A DNA stretch of 15,719 nucleotides from an uncultured Porphyromonadaceae bacterium (GCA_947177595.1 CAMWUZ010000019.1:1-15719), one strand, 5' to 3'; positions 1 through 6,842 are shown, counted from the first letter of the stretch. The notes: generated by a model not told the origin, from the letters alone. Translations and numbers: made by a program.

Positions 1-633
1 TAGTACGGCTTTTTCAATCAGCGGTGCGGCTTCATCGATGCTCATGATCATGGGATAGTCTTTTTTCTCGTCAAGCAGGGGAGTGCGGATGAAGCCGGGA
101 CGTATGTCGGTGAATCTCACATTTACCTGCTGCTGGTAGGCGAGCTGCTCAAGGGCGTTGATAAATGTCTGTTGAAATTTCTTCGATGCGCTGTATGCTG
201 CTGCAACTCCGATGCCTTTGGTACCGGCAATGGATGTTATGGCGGCTATCTGCCCGGGGTAGCGGTTGGCTGTCTCCTTATAGTATTTGTATGCGGCTGC
301 AAGTATTCTCGCAAATCCGGTAACATTTGTGTCAAGCGTGGTTTTGAGACGCATATCGTCAAGCTCAGGGTCATAGAAGCCTGTTCCTGCGGCAAAAAGG
401 AGTATGTCCATACCGTCGATCAGTTCGATAAGACCGTAAAATTTCTTGACAGCGTCCGGTGCGGTGACATCAAGTTCGCTCACCGCGATGTTTGACGGAT
501 AGAGATTCTTGATTTCTTCAAGATGGTCAACACGGCGCGCTGCGATGCCGACACGCCAGCCTGCACGCGCAAAATCGGTGGCTATGCGCTCTCCGAGACC
601 GGATGATGCGCCAACTATAACTATTTTTTTCAT
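1..633 (-). CDS. Short-chain dehydrogenase/reductase (SDR), 3' end beyond the window
   Basis: This reading frame starts with ATG at 633 and stays open for 211 codons to the left edge, so the C-terminus is missing. It is a classical SDR, an NAD(P)(H)-dependent oxidoreductase with a Rossmann fold. The nucleotide-binding glycine motif GASSGLG lies at residues 8-14, and an AAR-R cluster near residues 31-34 after the second strand would suit NADPH. The catalytic set is complete: Asn103 in TNVTG, Ser134 in ITSIAG, and Tyr147/Lys151 in YSASK. The RPGFIRTP segment (about 178-185) that follows the active site in classical SDRs is also present. There is no signal peptide, so it should be cytoplasmic. 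Its ATG lies 2 bases after the TAG of the upstream gene, so it is very probably the last visible member of the folD-to-SDR transcription unit. The substrate cannot be read from sequence. A lipid or keto-acyl substrate would fit the neighbours but is only inference. Confidence 0.9.
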   Translation of the reverse strand, partial: MKKIVIVGASSGLGERIATDFARAGWRVGIAARRVDHLEEIKNLYPSNIAVSELDVTAPDAVKKFYGLIELIDGMDILLFAAGTGFYDPELDDMRLKTTLDTNVTGFARILAAAYKYYKETANRYPGQIAAITSIAGTKGIGVAAAYSASKKFQQTFINALEQLAYQQQVNVRFTDIRPGFIRTPLLDEKKDYPMIMSIDEAAPLIEKAVL

Positions 634-635
634 AA

Positions 636-1541
636 CTACTCGGCAGGAGTGCGGTTAGTCGCATTCCCTTCGGTAGTATTAACCTTCGGCAGAGCTTTCT
701 TGTTCAGCGGCAGGGTATATATCACCGAGAAACCGCCCCCGATGGGGGTACCGCGTTTACCGAAGCCGGGAATATACATCGGTCTGCCATACACATTCTT
801 GCTCTGGTGAATAATCGAGTGATATTTCACCTGCCAGCCCATGGATATGTTTTTGAATATCTTGACCTTAATGGATGCCACCAGTTCGAGATAACCGGTG
901 GTTGAGTTCTGATCAGGGATTGAAAACGGCTCCGGTTGCCAGTAGGAGTTATTCGGGAGCGCGTTATCGATGCCCCATTTAAAAGTCGTGAATGCATAGC
1001 GCACTCCGAAGAGCAGCTGATAGTCAGGATTGGAGTTATAGAATATGTTATAATTCATGCCGAGTTTGAAATACGGCGCCATCGGACTCTTAAATGTGTA
1101 ATTCATGCCATCCGGACGTATGTGGGCGGATGATAGACCGAACTCGAATATCGGTTTGAAGCGGTTGTGCAAGCTAAGTTCGCCCCAAAAGCCTATTCCT
1201 CCATATTCGGTGCCGAGCATTTTCATGACCGGATCCCAGATGTCAACGCCTACACTTACGGCATGCATGAGGGGATAAAGATTACCTACCGGAGCGATTA
1301 TTACGGTAGAATCAACATATTCCGTGCCGGTAACAGTATCGACTAACACAACATTGCCTCGGCTGTCCTTGGTTTCAGACAGGCGGCTCTTGTCAAACTC
1401 CTCTTTCTGTGTGTCCTGCTTTGTGCCGATTGTTCCCGGCGGTGGAGTTACCGGGTTGATACGCCGCTGCGCCTGAGCGCTGAAGGCGCACAGGAATAAT
1501 ACAGCAAGGAGTGTCAATATGTGGCGGCGCATTATTTCCAT
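636..1541 (-). CDS. Probable outer-membrane beta-barrel protein, DUF6048-like
   Basis: I do not know a function for this protein. It resembles the Bacteroidetes DUF6048 family, a naming from memory that needs a profile search. From the ATG at 1541 it has 301 residues. It begins with a signal peptide (MRRH, then a hydrophobic run, then AFSAQA before QRR), so it is exported. A proline- and charge-rich linker follows. The rest is made of short alternating strands rich in Tyr, Phe and Gly (for example FGLSSAHIR, FGVRYAFTTF, WQVKYHSI, GGFSVIYTLPL), as in small outer-membrane barrels. The frame is open to an ATG at 1577, but that start overlaps the upstream gene. The ATG at 1541 lies 4 bases after the upstream TAA at 1546 and puts the signal peptide close to the N-terminus, so I prefer it; 1532 is also possible. 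Its partner is the lipoprotein gene just upstream. Confidence 0.72.
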   Translation of the reverse strand: MEIMRRHILTLLAVLFLCAFSAQAQRRINPVTPPPGTIGTKQDTQKEEFDKSRLSETKDSRGNVVLVDTVTGTEYVDSTVIIAPVGNLYPLMHAVSVGVDIWDPVMKMLGTEYGGIGFWGELSLHNRFKPIFEFGLSSAHIRPDGMNYTFKSPMAPYFKLGMNYNIFYNSNPDYQLLFGVRYAFTTFKWGIDNALPNNSYWQPEPFSIPDQNSTTGYLELVASIKVKIFKNISMGWQVKYHSIIHQSKNVYGRPMYIPGFGKRGTPIGGGFSVIYTLPLNKKALPKVNTTEGNATNRTPAE

Positions 1542-1545
1542 AGGC

Positions 1546-2067
1546 TTATAGATTGTCCATATCATCGTTTTCCTCATTCTGAACGACCCTGAAAAGGATT
1601 TTGATTCTCTGGTTGTCGAGATTGTTGATGAATGAGTCGGTTACCACGACATTTTCAATGATATGGCTTGTGTGAGTCACTCCGGTAATCGTATAAACAT
1701 ACATCGCACCGCACTCCTCGCTCACAAATCTGGGCTGAGAGGTATAGGTGAAGGTTATAGTGTCGTTCAGTTCCGGGTAGTCAAGCGCTTTGGCGAGATA
1801 GCGGAAGCAGAATGATGTGGATGATGCATCCGAGCGAAACGGCAGATACACCATAGATGCTGTGCGGGTACTTATCAGGGAAGAATCGTTAGGAGCTCCG
1901 ATGCCATATACCCTGAGCGAGTCAACAGAGATAGCCTTGTCGGTGGCGCTGTCATAAAAGCCGGCGAGAGGCAGACTGCTCTGGTTTTGCAGACAGCCCA
2001 CGGTATTGCAGCTCCATGCAAGAGCTAATGCAAGCGCGGAGAGTATGTATTTCAGAACTTTCCCCAT
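1546..2067 (-). CDS. Small lipoprotein, DUF6452-like
   Basis: This is a 173-residue predicted lipoprotein. It has a short N-terminus (MGKVLKY), a hydrophobic segment and the lipobox LAWSC, giving a lipidated Cys20 as mature residue 1. A second cysteine follows at 25 (CNTVGC), and two more lie at 87 and 119. The mature part looks beta-rich (SLRVYGIG, ITFTYTSQPRFV, KILFRVVQNEE). From memory it matches the Bacteroidetes family DUF6452, which often sits beside DUF6048 genes, as here; no function is known to me. The start at 2067 is the only Met before the lipobox, and it overlaps the end of the nitroreductase gene by 16 bases, which suggests translational coupling. The next gene starts 4 bases after its TAA. 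Inference: the two exported proteins work together at the outer membrane. Confidence 0.8.
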   Translation of the reverse strand: MGKVLKYILSALALALAWSCNTVGCLQNQSSLPLAGFYDSATDKAISVDSLRVYGIGAPNDSSLISTRTASMVYLPFRSDASSTSFCFRYLAKALDYPELNDTITFTYTSQPRFVSEECGAMYVYTITGVTHTSHIIENVVVTDSFINNLDNQRIKILFRVVQNEENDDMDNL

Positions 2068-2588
2068 TTCACTATTTCGTCAATAGCCTTTCTGTTTTTT
2101 GCCGGCACCGGTGCGGTGGGGTTTGGATAGCCTATAGGGATAATTGCGATGGGCTCAAGATTGTCGGGGAGCGAGAACCCGTCAGAAATCGCCTTTATGT
2201 TGAAATTGCATATCCAGCAGGTACCGAGTCCGAGAGCTGATGCCGCAAGGCAGATGTGTTCAACGGCAATTGCCACATCAATATCCGTATGGTCTTTTCC
2301 ATCGGCTCTGTGCCATGCCTCGGAGTGGTCGCCGCAGGCAATGATGAATGTCTGCACATCTTTCACCCAGTCACGACTGTATGCGCCGATAACAATATCT
2401 CGGGTTTCCTGATTGTCGGCAATAATAAATTTCCAGGGCTGTCTGTTGCAGGCAGACGGGGCGAGACGTGCCGCATCAAGCACGGCGAGCACCATTTCGC
2501 GGCTCACCGGGGCAGGAGTGTATGCGCGGCATGAGTAGCGTCCGGCAACAATATCATATAACTGAGGATATAAATCTACGTTATTCAT
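2052..2588 (-). CDS. Nitroreductase family protein (FMN-dependent)
   Basis: This 178-residue protein has the nitroreductase fold signature. RYSCRAY at about 17-23 is the N-terminal phosphate- and FMN-binding arginine motif, and PSACNRQPWKF at 44-54 is the diagnostic PSxxNxQPW segment. GLGTCWICNF at about 120-129 and IPIGYP at about 150-154 complete the flavin site. Such enzymes use NAD(P)H to reduce quinones, nitro compounds or other oxidised substrates and usually act as dimers in the cytoplasm. At 178 residues it belongs to the short subgroup common in anaerobes. The physiological substrate is unknown. Its ATG overlaps the stop of the upstream glycosyltransferase as ATGA (2585-2588), and its own end overlaps the downstream lipoprotein gene, so it lies well inside the operon. 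Confidence 0.92.
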   Translation of the reverse strand: MNNVDLYPQLYDIVAGRYSCRAYTPAPVSREMVLAVLDAARLAPSACNRQPWKFIIADNQETRDIVIGAYSRDWVKDVQTFIIACGDHSEAWHRADGKDHTDIDVAIAVEHICLAASALGLGTCWICNFNIKAISDGFSLPDNLEPIAIIPIGYPNPTAPVPAKNRKAIDEIVKWGKF

Positions 2589-3544
2589 CTGAGTCTTATT
2601 TCTTCTTCAATCTCGTAATGGTTTCTTCCCGGTGCATTGCGCACTATCAGTTCGCCGAGGAAACCGGTGAGGAAAAGCTGTGTGCCGAGAATCATCAGCA
2701 CTAGGGCGAGATAGAAATAGGGTGAGTCGGTAACGAGGATAGTGGGGTTTCCTGCGTGGAGATTATACAGCTTCATCGCTCCAACAATTACTACAGCAAT
2801 AAATCCGAGAATAAACATCAGACTGCCGAGAAGTCCGAAGAAGTGCATCGGTTTGATGCCGAATTTGTTGGTGAACCAGAGTGTGGCGAGATCAAGATAG
2901 CCGTTGACAAAGCGGTCGAGACCGAATTTGGTCTTACCGTACTTTCGTGCCTGATGCTGAACTACTTTCTCCCCAATCTTGCCGAATCCGGCGTTTTTGG
3001 CAAGGAACGGAATGTAACGGTGCATATCGCCGTAAACCTCTATGTGCTTCACAACCTTGTTGCGGTATGCTTTGAGTCCGCAATTGAAGTCATGCAGATT
3101 CTTGATGCCGCTCACCTTACGTGCTGTAGCGTTGAAAAGTTTAGTTGGAATAGTTTTTGACAGTGGATCGTAGCGTTTTTTCTTCCAGCCGCTTACCAGA
3201 TCATATCCCTCCTGAGTAATCATGCGGTATAATTCCGGAATTTCATCGGGGCTGTCCTGAAGGTCTGCATCCATTGTTATGACAACATCGCCCTGCGCGC
3301 GCTCAAATCCGGTGTTCAAAGCGGGTGACTTGCCGTAATTGCGGCGGAAGCACACGCCTTTTACCGATGGATTTTTCTGCGCGAGTTCTTTGATTACCTC
3401 CCATGAGTCGTCAGTGCTACCGTCGTTTATGAAAATGATTTCGTAGGAGAAAGAGTTTTCCTTCATCACGCGCTCGATCCACTGCTCGAGTTCCGGCAGC
3501 GATTCGGCTTCATTATAGAGGGGAACAATTACTGAGATATCCAT
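2585..3544 (-). CDS. Family 2 glycosyltransferase, DPM1/GtrB-like, with two C-terminal membrane helices
   Basis: From the ATG at 3544 the product has 319 residues. The GT-A domain of family GT2 fills residues 1 to about 225: ISVIVPLYNE at the N-terminus, the nucleotide-binding strand FINDGSTDDS at 38-47, and the metal-binding DADLQD at 92-97. The segment QARKYGKTKFG at about 198-208 is typical of the polyprenyl-phosphate glycosyltransferases. Two membrane helices follow (about 232-260 and 275-302), as in GtrB and related enzymes that transfer a sugar from a nucleotide donor to a lipid carrier on the cytoplasmic face. The frame is open upstream to 3580, but that would overlap the DUF4199 gene and add 12 residues before the conserved start. 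The ATG at 3544, 10 bases after the upstream TAA, is much better. Sugar and lipid acceptor are not determined by sequence. Confidence 0.92.
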   Translation of the reverse strand: MDISVIVPLYNEAESLPELEQWIERVMKENSFSYEIIFINDGSTDDSWEVIKELAQKNPSVKGVCFRRNYGKSPALNTGFERAQGDVVITMDADLQDSPDEIPELYRMITQEGYDLVSGWKKKRYDPLSKTIPTKLFNATARKVSGIKNLHDFNCGLKAYRNKVVKHIEVYGDMHRYIPFLAKNAGFGKIGEKVVQHQARKYGKTKFGLDRFVNGYLDLATLWFTNKFGIKPMHFFGLLGSLMFILGFIAVVIVGAMKLYNLHAGNPTILVTDSPYFYLALVLMILGTQLFLTGFLGELIVRNAPGRNHYEIEEEIRLR

Positions 3545-3554
3545 TTTATAGACT

Positions 3555-4094
3555 TTATTTTTTTGACATTTTCTCTCCACGCGCCCTTGCGAGAACCGCC
3601 ATAAGGAGCGAAAGAAGGGAGCCGGAAAATACTCCGAGCCAAATCATTTCAATCACTATCTGAATGGGTGTGGGGATGATATGCGCGCTCACCATGCTGC
3701 GGAGCATCTCCGCCATCTCCTCACCCTGTTTCCAACCCGATTCACTGTAAAAGTCAATAGCTTCCTGCACACGGTCTGCAATGAAATCGGGATTAATCCA
3801 TTTAAGATATATCACTGCGGCGAGTCCTGATATGAGACAGCCGCACAGAAATGTCATGATTCCCTGCATCCATAGCGATGAGAGCTGTGTGGTGTACAGG
3901 TCATTGATATATGAGCGGCGCAGAAAGGTGTAGATTATGAACGGCACTGACAGAAACAGAATCATGCTTACAACTGACAGCAGCGGTACGGCGGTAGAGA
4001 ATACCGCTGCAAAAAACATGGCACTGAGCAATATGCCGAATGGTAATCCGTCGTCTGCTCCTCTGCGGTATGGTGATGTTCCGGGTGCGCTCAT
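3555..4094 (-). CDS. DUF4199 family membrane protein
   Basis: This 179-residue integral membrane protein has about four hydrophobic segments: 18-35, 38-58, 74-97 and 142-169. Between the third and fourth lies a polar stretch of some 40 residues (NPDFIADRVQEAIDFYSESG onward). This layout, and the position directly before a GT2 glycosyltransferase, fit the Bacteroidetes family DUF4199. The function of that family is not known to me. The last residues are basic (ARARGEKMSKK), suggesting a cytoplasmic C-terminus. Its ATG follows the upstream stop after 17 bases, and the glycosyltransferase starts 10 bases after its own stop. Inference: it may be a membrane partner of the glycosyltransferase, for example for lipid-linked sugar handling. 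Family assignment is fairly firm, role is open. Confidence 0.82.
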   Translation of the reverse strand: MSAPGTSPYRRGADDGLPFGILLSAMFFAAVFSTAVPLLSVVSMILFLSVPFIIYTFLRRSYINDLYTTQLSSLWMQGIMTFLCGCLISGLAAVIYLKWINPDFIADRVQEAIDFYSESGWKQGEEMAEMLRSMVSAHIIPTPIQIVIEMIWLGVFSGSLLSLLMAVLARARGEKMSKK

Positions 4095-4111
4095 CAGCAG
4101 GATTAGTGGGG

Positions 4112-5044
4112 TTAGTCGTGGTGATATGTACCGATATGGCGACGCTTTTTCTCTTCGAAAATATCATCGATAGCAAAAAAAATGCCTGATTCCTCCACAT
4201 CCCCGAATTGATCGTTGATGGCTGTGCCAAACATTTTCATCGTGGGGCTTAGGCTCATGTATGCGTTGACGAGCGGCGGAATATTCACACCGCAGTTTCT
4301 GATAGCTTTGTTGAGAATCTTGTAGTCCTCAGCAAAAGTCGTGCCCGTGAACAGAGCCGCCATAGCCACTTCATCGTAACCTGTGTGAAGGGGTGTGATA
4401 GGACGAACCAGCTCCTCTGTGTCCGGGAAGTGACGGTTGAGGAAATATAAGATCATATCACGGCAGTTTCTCCTGTATGATGGATACATCGTTACCTTGC
4501 CGAAGAGATATTTTATCTCGGGATGCACGACAGTTAGTGCACCGAGCCCGTCCCACAGATTGTCAAGAGCGAACAGTGCCTTGGCTCCCGCCTTGGATGA
4601 TTGGTATTCCGGTCTCACGAACGACCGTCCCAGCTCGATAGTGTAGGGGAGATAGTTGTCGATAAAATTCCGCGAGAAGCGGAACATGTGGGATGTGGCG
4701 ATTCTTGGAGAGCCGTCGGGATTTTTTCTGATATCTGCACCGGTAATATATCTGTATCCTCCGAGAATCTGATTGGAATCAGGATCCCACACTATAATCT
4801 GACGGCAGGGAGGATTCATGGTGTCAAACTCATCGATGTCGCATTCCTTTCCTGTACCTCCTCCGGCGTTTCTGAATGAAATTTCCCTGAGTCTGCCAAT
4901 CTCCCTCATTGTATAGGGAGCGGTGTGTGCATCCACCACATATATGAGATTGTTGCCCTTATTGGTTTCGCGAAGTAACCGCTCCGGCGTCAGTTCCGCC
5001 AGAATCAGCTCAGTGTCAACCGGGTCAATGATTTTCTCTTCCAT
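4112..5044 (-). CDS. glsB: GNAT-type N-acyltransferase, GlsB/OlsB-like (amino-acid lipid synthesis)
   Basis: This 310-residue protein belongs to the haemolysin-like GNAT acyltransferases (Acetyltransf_5 type) that include OlsB and GlsB. These transfer a 3-hydroxy-fatty acyl chain to the amino group of an amino acid: ornithine for OlsB, glycine for the Bacteroides GlsB. Visible marks are YTMREIGRLREISFRNAGG (about 44-62), the IVWDPDSNQILGGYRYI strand pair, and the conserved ELGRSFVRPEYQ (about 137-148). The acyl donor is expected to be acyl-ACP. It starts 2 bases after the stop of an O-acyltransferase gene, which would carry out the second acylation. In Bacteroides this pair makes glycine lipids, and that is the most likely product here. 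Glycine rather than ornithine is inferred from the phylum, so the symbol is provisional. The C-terminus ends in a basic and His-rich tail (KKRRHIGTYHHD) of no known meaning. Confidence 0.82.
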   Translation of the reverse strand: MEEKIIDPVDTELILAELTPERLLRETNKGNNLIYVVDAHTAPYTMREIGRLREISFRNAGGGTGKECDIDEFDTMNPPCRQIIVWDPDSNQILGGYRYITGADIRKNPDGSPRIATSHMFRFSRNFIDNYLPYTIELGRSFVRPEYQSSKAGAKALFALDNLWDGLGALTVVHPEIKYLFGKVTMYPSYRRNCRDMILYFLNRHFPDTEELVRPITPLHTGYDEVAMAALFTGTTFAEDYKILNKAIRNCGVNIPPLVNAYMSLSPTMKMFGTAINDQFGDVEESGIFFAIDDIFEEKKRRHIGTYHHD

Positions 5045-5046
5045 AC

Positions 5047-5892
5047 CTATTTATCTCCCGCAGAAATGTACTGCTCGGGAAGTGTGTAAACGATTTTTCT
5101 TATTTCCTGCGCCTGACCGGCGGCAGCTGTACCGCCTTTGAGGGAGGTGTATGGAATCGGCTTGCCGACATAAATATCAAAAGAAGCATTTTCACATCTG
5201 AACACCTCGCGAGGCAAGTATATCATCTCAATATTGAATTTTATACCTGCACGCTCTCGCAGTTTCGCAAAATTATAAAAAAATCTTGAGTTGTTCCCGC
5301 TAAAATAAACCGGAATTACATCGCGCTTACTTGAAATGCACTTGTTTACAAACATTTTGTTCCATTTCAGATCGGCTATGCCCTCCTTGAGCTTTCTTGA
5401 CACCAGTCCGGCGGGGAAAATGATGATGGGATCGGACCCTTTGAATGCTTTATCGATCGCGATGCCGGTGCTTCGGGACTGTGCGCCGTGCTTGTTTACC
5501 GGCAGGAATATGCCGTCAAGCGGCTTTACAGCCATCAGCAGGTCGTTGACTGGGAAATGTATGGGCTCTCCATAGACCGAATTGATGAAATGAATCATGG
5601 CTATGCCGTCCAGTCCTCCCAGAGGATGATTGCAAACGATAGCTATACGGCGATTCTCAGGGAGATTCTCCTTGCCGTGAACGGTGTATTTTATATTGAG
5701 TTTTTCGAGAACCGCGTCACAAAACTGTGCTCCTCTCTTTCCGTCCGCATAGTCAAGCATCTCGTTCATCCGATCCTGACAGACGGTTTTTTCCAACCAC
5801 CTGACCAAAGCGCGGGGAATAAACCGACGATAGCGTGGCAGGCGGTCTCTGATAACCGCTCCCACATCTATTCTCAGTTTATCACTACCCAT
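5047..5892 (-). CDS. glsA: 1-acyl-glycerol-3-phosphate-type O-acyltransferase, GlsA/OlsA-like
   Basis: This 281-residue protein is a member of the PlsC-like lysophospholipid acyltransferase family. The first active-site motif reads NHPLGGLDG with His89 and Asp95, an H-x5-D spacing instead of the H-x4-D of PlsC. That variant is seen in OlsA/GlsA-like proteins. FLPVNKHG (about 129-136) and FPAGLVSRK (159-167) occupy the places of motifs II and III. There is no clear membrane helix, so it is probably peripheral to the inner membrane. The expected reaction is O-acylation of the hydroxyl of a lyso-amino-acid lipid made by the GNAT enzyme encoded 2 bases downstream. An ordinary lysophosphatidic acid acyltransferase is the alternative, but the tight pairing argues for amino-acid lipid synthesis. 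It starts 17 bases after folD. The symbol is provisional. Confidence 0.82.
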   Translation of the reverse strand: MGSDKLRIDVGAVIRDRLPRYRRFIPRALVRWLEKTVCQDRMNEMLDYADGKRGAQFCDAVLEKLNIKYTVHGKENLPENRRIAIVCNHPLGGLDGIAMIHFINSVYGEPIHFPVNDLLMAVKPLDGIFLPVNKHGAQSRSTGIAIDKAFKGSDPIIIFPAGLVSRKLKEGIADLKWNKMFVNKCISSKRDVIPVYFSGNNSRFFYNFAKLRERAGIKFNIEMIYLPREVFRCENASFDIYVGKPIPYTSLKGGTAAAGQAQEIRKIVYTLPEQYISAGDK

Positions 5893-5909
5893 CCGTCAAG
5901 TCAATTAAA

Positions 5910-6791
5910 TCATGCAGGATAAATATCGTGTCTTGCCGCAAGAAGAGTATTCTTCATGAGCGACACTATTGTCATCGGACCAACCCCTCCGGGCACAGGT
6001 GTGATCCATGAGCATTTAGGCGCTACATTCTCATAGTCAACATCGCCGCAAAGGCGGAATCCGCTCTTTCGTGTAGCATCCGGAACCCTTGTTGTACCCA
6101 CGTCAATAATAACTGCACCATCCTTAACCATATCGGCTTTAACGAAGCCGGGGGAGCCGAGGGCAGCGATGATGATGTCGGCTTTTTGACATATTCCCTT
6201 GATGTCTTTTGTGGCGCTGTGGCACACTGTAACGGTTGCATCACCCGGTATATGCTTCTGCATCATGAGGTTCGCCACAGGTTTGCCAACGATATTGCTC
6301 CTTCCGAGAACCACACACTCCGCACCTTTGGTCGGGATATTGTAGCGCTCAAGGAGCATGAGGATACCGGCTGGTGTAGCGCTTACAAAACAGGGGAGAC
6401 CGATAGACATACGACCCACGTTTACAGGATGAAATCCATCAACATCTTTCTTATAATCGATTGCTTCGATTACTCTCTGTTCCGAGATATGTTTCGGTAG
6501 AGGCAACTGCACGATGAAACCGTCCACATCAGCATTTTTGTTGAGCTCATCTATGGTTTCAAGCAGTTTCTCCTCGGTAACATCATCTTCAAAGCGGATA
6601 AGGGTTGATTTGAAGCCGCACTCCTCACAGGCTTTTACTTTGTGCGCCACGTATGTTTCGCTGCCTCCGTCATGACCCACGAGGATAGCCGCAAGGTGGG
6701 GACGCTTTGCGCCCTGTGCGAGCATCTGTGTGACTGTCTCGGAGATTTCACGCTTTATATCGGCGGCAACTTGTTTTCCGTCAATTATCAT
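5910..6791 (-). CDS. folD: Bifunctional methylenetetrahydrofolate dehydrogenase / methenyltetrahydrofolate cyclohydrolase
   Basis: FolD interconverts 5,10-methylene-, 5,10-methenyl- and 10-formyl-tetrahydrofolate in the cytoplasm, with NADP as the usual cofactor, and so feeds purine synthesis and formyl-Met-tRNA. The 293 residues match the family's usual size of about 280-300. The folate site shows SETYVAHKVKACE, with Tyr47 and the catalytic Lys51 in the YxxxK arrangement, QLPLP (95-99) and KDVDGFHPVN (115-124). The dinucleotide site is GRSNIVGKP (163-171), and the C-terminal signature PVPGGVGPMT is at 265-274. The usual P-C-T-P-x-G element reads SATPAG here, a conservative change. The leader is AT-rich with no Shine-Dalgarno sequence. 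It follows ffh after 83 bases and is the first gene of the row that continues with the glycine-lipid acyltransferases. Confidence 0.98.
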   Translation of the reverse strand: MIIDGKQVAADIKREISETVTQMLAQGAKRPHLAAILVGHDGGSETYVAHKVKACEECGFKSTLIRFEDDVTEEKLLETIDELNKNADVDGFIVQLPLPKHISEQRVIEAIDYKKDVDGFHPVNVGRMSIGLPCFVSATPAGILMLLERYNIPTKGAECVVLGRSNIVGKPVANLMMQKHIPGDATVTVCHSATKDIKGICQKADIIIAALGSPGFVKADMVKDGAVIIDVGTTRVPDATRKSGFRLCGDVDYENVAPKCSWITPVPGGVGPMTIVSLMKNTLLAARHDIYPA

Positions 6792-6817
6792 AAATAAGTC
6801 GTTATTATCGTTTATTT

Positions 6818-6842
6818 TAGGTACGCGCTAAGCATATACCTA
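6818..6842. repeat. Short inverted repeat in the ffh-folD gap
   Basis: The 83-base gap between ffh and folD contains perfect 6-base arms, TAGGTA at 6818-6823 and TACCTA at 6837-6842, around a 13-base loop. It lies 26 bases upstream of the folD ATG, so it would fall in the folD leader if folD is transcribed through from ffh. There is no T-run after it in the folD direction, so it is not a standard intrinsic terminator. I see no TAnnTTTG promoter box in the gap. It may be a weak operator or leader hairpin, or chance in AT-rich sequence. Confidence 0.3.

Noticed and set aside
172..495. Plus-strand open frame of 107 codons
   Set aside because: It is antisense to the SDR gene, has low-complexity Cys-rich content, and the minus-strand frame carries the full SDR motif set.
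1542..1577. Longer N-terminus for the barrel-like protein
   Set aside because: It would overlap the lipoprotein gene and push the signal peptide inward; the ATG at 1541, just after the upstream stop, is better.
3545..3580. Longer N-terminus for the glycosyltransferase
   Set aside because: It would overlap the DUF4199 gene, and the added residues (MERKCQKNKVYK) precede the conserved first strand of GT2 proteins.
3901..4230. Minus-strand frame of 109 codons spanning two gene ends
   Set aside because: It is out of frame with both DUF4199 and the N-acyltransferase, and rich in Thr and Arg as expected of a shadow frame.
5488..5922. Plus-strand open frame of 144 codons
   Set aside because: It is fully antisense to the PlsC-like gene apart from its last bases, with no recognisable domain; the opposite strand is clearly coding.
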